Under the pieces are notes generated by a model, which saw nothing but the letters and a program-made list of their open reading frames with translations, was not told the origin of the DNA and made no database searches. A DNA stretch of 64,000 nt, taken from the NCBI GenBank assembly GCA_027924645.1, contig BSBN01001687.1, positions 4,836,001 through 4,900,000 of the forward strand. Reading direction: 5' to 3'. Shown piece by piece: positions 58,068 to 64,000 of the stretch; position 1 is the first letter of the stretch, and the number at the start of each line of letters is the position of its first letter. Both the position numbers and the translations under genes were made by a program. This DNA is from Cunninghamia lanceolata (Eukaryota > Streptophyta > Pinopsida > Cupressales > Cupressaceae).

Positions 58068-59529
58068 TTTTAGTGAACCCATGTTTTGGACTCAAATTGC
58101 AACTTTCTGAGTGTGTGTCTTCAGATTTGGATTTATTTCATTCATTCATATAGTCTTCATCTTATTGCATTGAGAAAATTACAAAAAAATTAAAAAATTT
58201 GCAAAAAATTGAAAACCCTAGCTTGCATTTTCATATAGATTACTAAATCGCATTAATTCTTTCTAAATTTCCCTAATTTATTATTTTTGCATCAGATCTG
58301 ATATAAACTATAGAAAAACACAAAAAATCAATAATTTTCATTACATTTTCATCATTAGTTTGCTAGGCTTTTGTAGAAATTTTGACAATTTTCATTAAAC
58401 CTAGTGATTTCAAAATGTAGAGTTAGTAGGCAAAATCTTCTTTAAATTTTTTCTATTGATTTTAGAGGCTCATTCAAATTATAATTTTTCTGTAGTCTTT
58501 CATTTTAGTGTGAATTTGCATTCTTGCATAGAAAATTTGAAATAAAAACTAGCAATTTTCATGTATTTTCATTAGATTTGCATTGGAATTTTGCATATTA
58601 AAGATTGGAATTCATTTTAAGATCTGAGATTATTTAATTTTCATCATAAATCATACTTTAAAACATTCATATAGCATTTTGTGTTAAGATCTCAAACTTA
58701 GGGCTTGAAAAACACCGATTTTCACTAGATTTGGCCTTATCGACTCTCTAAATTCGCACCATAGTGTTGTGAAGGGTATTTTTTCATTAATTGATTTTTT
58801 TCAAGGTAATTATTTTCTTCCATTCCTAAAATTCTTCACAACACCCTTTTATCAGGGTCTTGTATTAAAAATTTGGTGAAAAACTACACATTTTGGCTAT
58901 TTTTGCCATAGGGTTTGGCCTAGTTTGCACTCCAAGTGTGTTGTGACAAATTTTATGGATTGAGGTGATTGATATTATTTATTTTATTTTCTTCACCTAC
59001 TAAAATTAATTACAACACCCCTTTTTCTAGGTCTTGGAATTGAAAAACCATGAAAAATAGCTTATTTTTGCTATATTTTCACTAGTGTTTGACCTTAGGT
59101 GGCACTAAAAGCGTTTTGTGTTGGATATTTTGACATTAAGTGGCTGTTATTACTGATATAATTTGATTTCCATCATCATTTTTCTCACAACACCCTTTGT
59201 TATGCTCTTTTACATTGAGTTCTGGTGAAAAAAGTGCATATTTTAGCATATTTTCACTATATTTTGACTTATTGTCATCTTAGATTTGCATCAAGAGTGT
59301 GTTGTAAAGGATATTATTACTGTATTGGACTTATATTAGACATATTATTTGTTTCTTTTGATAAAAATACTTACAACACCTTTTCTTTTATATATTTGCA
59401 TTAGAAAAGTACAAAAAATCAAGCATTTTAGGTCATTTTTGCATATAGTTTTGCACTTAATTTGCAAATCTATTAAAAATATGATTTTAAATTGAAAACA
59501 ATGCAAGGGTACCTTCATGTCACTTTTCT
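58068..59529 (+). other. A3 leader with four serial stem-loops
   Basis: Non-coding leader homologous to those of A1 and A2. Stem-loop arms lie near 58764/58828-58845, 58939/59002-59019, 59114/59187-59200 and 59299/59363-59380, so this copy has four units against three in A1 and A2. The third unit is the weakest. Confidence 0.72.
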
Positions 59530-60290
59530 ATGGTATCTCTACATGCATTTATCAAAGATCTTGATTTTGAAAAATTCCTAATCCTCATGAGTGAACACCC
59601 TTTGATATTAGAAGATTTAAACAAATTCATCTCTAGGAACACTCATGAGAAAGATGAGAGTGAAAAGCCTTTTTCCACCATAGAGTATGATGATGATGAT
59701 GTACCTTCCTCTCATACCATTTCTCTCCCTGGCCAAGATGTAGCATTAGTGGATGAGAAAAGGTCTCTCACATTAAATACTTTAAGGATGGATGTTGGGT
59801 GTAATCAAGAGGGAAACAGTGTTAATTAGATACTTACTAATAGACTTGGTAGCACTATTCCTAAGAGGGTTGTGTGGGGGACACCTAATGCACCTTCTTG
59901 CTTGAAGCCAGTGATTATGGTTCAAGGTGTTCAAAATGTGTTACAACAACCACACCACAATGTGATTTCTCACACATACAACACTCATAATAACAACAAA
60001 AGTAACCAAGCACTGCATGTCCCTGTCTCTCTTCCATGTTCTCAACCTATGCTCCCTCAACCACCTTGTCTTACTCATAAAAGTGGCCAAGAGTATGATC
60101 TTGTAAAATAGCTTCGCACTACTCCGGCTAAGATCTCTCTTTGGGATTTGATACAAACATTGCCTACATACCATGGAATGTTCCAAGAAGCTTTACAAAA
60201 GGTGATTGTGCCACCTGTTGTTAAGTTGAATGATGTAGCAGCTATATTAGATAGTATGCATGCAACAAAAACAAATATTCTCATACAACC
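59530..60290 (+). pseudogene. A3 gag-pol linker remnant
   Basis: An open frame MVSLHAFIKDLDFEKFLILM (59530-59829) is followed by a region ending QEYDLVK-LRTTPAKISLWDL, then IQTLPTYHGMFQEALQKVIV (60090-60210). The latter matches the linker preceding protease in Tat-group polyproteins as I recall it (YDIV-x-QL-x-x-x-x-A-x-ISLWxLL). The capsid core that A1 keeps is absent. Stops are scattered. Confidence 0.6.
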
Positions 60291-60367
60291 ATAGGAATTA
60301 CCATCAATTGAAGTTCAAAACCAATATGATCCACTTATAATCTCTGTTATAATAAATAAAGCGTTGG

Positions 60368-60983
60368 TAAAATGAGTTATGATTGACAATGGATCGACTC
60401 TTAATGTTTGTAGCATTGACCTACTACACAAAATCAAGGTTGACACATCACACATCACACCAAATGGCATTAGCATTCATGGCTTTGATAATGTTGGACG
60501 ACAATCCATGGGCACTATAACTCTACCTATACAAGTAGGATCTATGCGTGTGCCTACCCTGGTTCATGTCATGCCTTGTTCTTTATCTTACAACATGATT
60601 CTTGGTAGACCTTGGATTCATGCATTGGGGTAGTCCCTTCCACTCTACATCATTTAATCAAATTTATATTCAAAGGTAAACTTCATACTATTCATGTTGA
60701 TCTTGAACTAGATAGATGTTTACATATTGAAACACAAAATCTAGTTTACAATCATATGATCTTAAACAATTTACAAGCTAATTCATTAAAGCCTCTAGCC
60801 ACGAATGATGTTGTGAAAGATTTTGTACCATTGAATGCACTCTTTGGTGATAATTGGGGATCTTTAGATTTTAATCCTTGCAATATAGGGGAATATAAAA
60901 TTAATACCCTTGACACATCAAAACTGGCATCGATCTCACCTAAGCAATCTCTTGAAGCGCCTAGGAATCCTAAAGTCCCCTAG
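60368..60983 (+). pseudogene. pol: A3 Tat-type protease
   Basis: VMIDNGSTLNVCSIDLLHKI is the retropepsin active-site region, with DNGS in the D-S/T/N-G position as in Tat-group proteases (IDNGSALNVCP-type, from memory). The second landmark is LSYNMILGRPWIHALG. A frame change at about 60620 then gives VVPSTLHHLIKFIFKGKLHT, also typical after this protease. No RT follows. Confidence 0.78.
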
Positions 60984-61058
60984 GTAGAAAATAAAAACAA
61001 TACTCTCACTTATACCAAAAACTATGAGACCTATGAGGCTTCACCATCTTCTAAGGAA

Positions 61059-61301
61059 ATGACATCCCTTTACAGTCAAGGATTTAAAATCCTTTATAAC
61101 AATTGTGAATATATAGGTAAGGGATGTGGTGTAAATCAACAAGGGATTCGAGTACCTATAGAATCTACTTCAACACATTACTCAAGTGGCATTGGATATA
61201 ATCCTTTTAAAGAAAAGAAATCTTCTCGATGTCCTAAACTTAATTTTAATTCCAAAAGATCAAAACAACATGACAGATATCCTAGTTATGCATGTTCGTA
61301 A
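61059..61301 (+). pseudogene. A3 G-patch-like segment
   Basis: YIGKGCGVNQQGIRVPIEST then SGIGYNPFKEK resembles the G-patch-like motif (GxGLGxxxQGI...GLGYxP) found between protease and RT in Tat-group elements. It ends at TAA (61299-61301), and the shared 3' block begins at once, so RT to integrase are deleted at this junction. Confidence 0.6.
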
Positions 61302-61309
61302 CGATGGTA

Positions 61310-63017
61310 TCCTATAGGTAAGTATATCTAACCCTTTATCTCTCTCATGATGTGCTTCCCCTGTGATGTGTTATGTGTTGTTTAGGCCTCCTGGGATGAC
61401 CTCAGATTCTCCCCTAAGGTCTGGGATACTAGGGGACTACCTCTGTTGTGACCTTCTATTTGTATCATCATTCTTCTATATTGCCTCTCTCTGATTTCAT
61501 TATTGTGTGTTGTGTCTTATGGACATAGCATTGCGGTTGGTGACTTAGAGGCACCCTCCTACATGACTATCCCTAAGACACTTGTTTCTCCTCTCTTATT
61601 TATTGTTTCCCTTCCTCTAGTGTTTCCATCTGGTAGGCGGATCGCAACAAACATTTATACTGATGTGGACCTAATGTCCCTTTTGAGAGAAATAAAAAAA
61701 TGGACTTAATTCCTAATATGACAATGGGGTTGTATATTTTATCTGATGCTTGGCTAGTGGAAGAACTCATGCTTTCTGCGTAGTGAATTTGATGATGTTT
61801 CTATCTCATTTACAAACCTTAACAATACTGCTACTTTGTGCACCTTTGATTGTCTTTGAATCTAGCCTTGGTGGTGCTTGATTCGGAGAGCTTCATGATA
61901 TAGCCCCATAGTTATCCTCAAACTCAGAATTCATTGTATAACCTTGGCTCTTTGTGTGGTTAATCATATTCATTGATGTTGTTGTTTATCATGATCTTGT
62001 AGACATTAACATGTTTCTTGCAGGGATGTGTTTGTGGGAACATTTAGCAATTGTAAAGTACATGTCACCTCCGGGGGGCATGGGCTTTGCAAAAGTCTGT
62101 GTTCCCTTGTGTGTTTTCTTCCTACCTTAATGTGCTTAATATCGATAATTGATATCAGCCACCTTAATGTGGGGGCATATATAAGATAAACTGTCTATTA
62201 TAGATGTTAGCAATGTGTTTGACCTTAGGTGCAAAGACCTACGTGATGAGTGCATCATGCATCTTGAGTTTGTTTGCAATCATTCATGTAAGTCCTCTAC
62301 GGAGGCAGGATATCATGTATATCCTTTTTATCTTAAGCCCTCTATGGAGGTGGGGATGGTGTATTTCTCAGAGCAGATTACATCATCCTGTCATTTTCAA
62401 AAGACCTCTGTGGAGGCAGGGAGTGGTTCTGTGACTAACTCAACCCTTAAGCATGTTTTCGATAATTGTTATGGCGAAGCGCAATCATTGATGTGTGCCT
62501 GTAATGTGCCTGAGATGGTGATGAGCCTAGAAATAGGGAACACACCATCGCTTGTCTGCCATGTTTTCTCAGTGTCTTCAAGTGTGTATTTTGGCATTCT
62601 TGCTTTGTTTGATGTGTTTGTTGCTCCATATATAGTATAAAGATCAACACCTTAGGGTTCTGCTTCTTGCATTTTGGGAGGTTTCATGTGTCTTGCATGT
62701 GTGTTGCCCCATATATACAAAGACCTGTGTGATGAGTGCATCATGTATTATGGGAGGTTTGTTTACTTTCCAGTACTTGCATTTGCATTTCATTTATATG
62801 AGAAAAAGAAAAGAAAAGAATCATGCCTATCTTCCATGCATTAATGTGTCTTCTATGCATTTACTATTTTCTCCATGTTTTGTGTGACTATAACTATCTT
62901 CTCTATGTTTTGTGTGACTATTACTATTTTCTATGTGATTGGCATGTCTTCTCCGTGGTTGATGTGTTTGTGACCGTACTTTAATTCATGTAATGGCCTT
63001 GCATTTATACATATATT
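61310..63017 (+). other. Shared 3' untranslated block of A3
   Basis: Homologous to A1 and A2 blocks. Palindrome CCACCTTAATGTGG (one change) is at 62159-62172 followed by GGGGGCATATATAAG. CCTCTACGGAGG-type small hairpins are at 62294, near 62340 and 62405. Confidence 0.7.
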
Positions 63018-63032
63018 AAAGTGGGGGATAAA

Positions 63033-63809
63033 TGTAATGTCAAAAAAGTCCCATTGGGGACTTTCCCTCATAAGGTTTAGCTCCCAAGTCTCTTACATGC
63101 ATTTAGGACATCTTACTTCATAATTTGGCATCCCAATGGAATGAGCCCTAGGTAACATGACAAATGGAACCTAGGAGGACCCCTTGATCTTAACCCTACT
63201 CAAAATAGGGGGGAAGGAGTTGGGCGCCCACACCCTAGTCCTACCCTATTTTGGGGCAGTCCCAAGTTTTGGGTGTCGGCTTGTGACCGTTATTTGGGTC
63301 CTATGCCAACATGGTAAGTTTGAATTTATGAAATCTTGGTAGGAGTGTTTGTAGTTGCATATAAATGCATGTTTAGTCATTCATTTAGAAACTAGATGGC
63401 AATTGTGATGCTCATGCATTCTCAAGGTGATTCAAGGCTTTCATTATGTTGCAAGAGCAGATTTGTGTGGTTTATGTGTTCATAGTTATAGATTTGAGCA
63501 TTCATTTCCTGATGGAATGAAGATCATCTTCCTCCCATGAGATCTTCACTACAAGGTGACATTATATTATGTTTTCATCATCATTTCCTTTGATTTTTGC
63601 CTCTACCCCACAAGGGCATACACTCTCTATCTGACAATGGTGTTCGGAGACTTAAGTGTCCTCCAAGGCTTGATTGAGGCAAGCCTCTAAACACCACAAC
63701 CCCCTCCCAAAGTTTTGTGATTGCATGTTATAGGTGTTGCATCTGGAAAAAGTAGAGTTGTAGGAGGGATCAGTAGACATCAAGGATTCACGATTTGAAG
63801 AGAAGTAGG
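63033..63809 (+). repeat. A3 3' LTR, first 777 bases
   Basis: Preceded by PPT-like AAAGTGGGGGATAAA. Starts TGTAATGTCAAAAAAG; hairpin 63201-63253; TATAAATG at 63360-63367. Ends at GTAGG (63805-63809) where F begins. Confidence 0.85.
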
Positions 63810-64000
63810 TGTTAGACTTAGGAAACACAACTGAGAGGGGGGGTGAATCAGTTGTGTAAAACTTTTCTTACAATTACACACTTATCTCCTTTTAACAATT
63901 CAGTAGCATGATAATAAATAAACCATGGAAACACAATGCAACAAATCAAGAGTAGAAACACATGAGACACCAAGATTTTGACGTGGAAAACCTGGTTAAG
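63810..64000. mobile_element. Element F: left end of an E-related LTR element
   Basis: Begins TGTTAGACTTAGGAAACAC and contains GAGGGGGGGTGAATCAGT and ACACCAAGATTTTGACGTGG plus AAAACC, matching the E LTR in order (GTGGGGGTGAATCAGTG, then ACACCAAGATTTTTACGTGG). It is therefore an LTR of a related element, truncated by the window edge. GTAGG at 63805-63809 is the probable left TSD. Confidence 0.65.

Larger units (their letters stand above)
47007..63809 (+). mobile_element. Element A3: family A copy with protease, split by D, cut by F
   Basis: A3's own parts are a 5' LTR (47007-47736 plus 57552-58067), decayed PBS (58071), leader with stem-loops (58760-59385), coding remnants (59530-61301), 3' block (61310-63017), PPT and 3' LTR (63033-63809, cut by F). 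It is inserted in E's coding end; GGGAT (47002-47006) is the likely left TSD copy. Unlike A1 it keeps a Tat-type protease and G-patch-like segment but lacks the gag core, and like all copies it lacks RT, RNase H and integrase. Confidence 0.82.

Overview
This window looks like intergenic heterochromatin from a large, AT-rich plant genome, most likely a gymnosperm. That placement is an inference from the retrotransposon lineages, the very long LTRs and the depth of nesting; no species-diagnostic gene is present. I found no intact cellular gene, no RNA gene and no CRISPR array. From about 5.77 kb to the end, the window is one stack of LTR retrotransposons inserted into one another. Most junctions can be placed to the base from target-site duplications (TSDs), LTR termini, primer-binding sites (PBS) and polypurine tracts (PPT).

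Layout. 1-5.77 kb: degenerate DNA with weak repeats and a decayed minus-strand plant-mobile-domain remnant. 5768-45032: element A1, a Tat-like Ty3/gypsy derivative. It is interrupted in gag by A2 (9471-41607, TSD CAAGC), a member of the same family. A2's leader is interrupted by B (11075-36885), a large element with 2.9-kb LTRs, one unrecognised ORF and no pol. B's ORF is interrupted by C (15080-27622, minus strand, TSD GAATA), an Athila-like element with a gag-pol frame and a long extra ORF. B's right LTR is interrupted by G (30341-35174), an unclassified 4.8-kb insertion rich in palindromes. A1's 3' LTR is cut at 45033 by E, a minus-strand Copia/Sirevirus-like element. E is cut at 47007 by A3, a third member of family A. 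A3's 5' LTR holds D (47737-57546, minus strand, TSD GTAGG), a dual-RNase-H gypsy element. A3's 3' LTR is cut at 63810 by F, which runs off the window. The nesting order is A1 > A2 > B > (C, G) and A1 > E > A3 > (D, F).

How the parts relate. Only C and D carry recognisable reverse transcriptase and integrase, and both are broken by nonsense codons (D also by frameshifts). Family A and B keep cis signals (LTR, promoter, PBS and PPT for A; LTRs and a promoter for B) but lack RT and integrase, so they would have depended on enzymes supplied in trans. Family A copies have different internal deletions: A1 keeps gag, A3 keeps protease and a G-patch-like segment, A2 keeps neither. All three share a leader with serial stem-loops and a 1.7-kb 3' region.

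The most unusual signals are the approximately 89-bp tandem array of self-complementary TATACAAG/CTTGTATA units in B's LTRs, B's unknown split ORF, the serial hairpins in the family A leader, the palindrome array and 72-bp palindrome in G, and the protease-RNase H-RT order in D. Identity statements are by eye; no alignment or database search was run.
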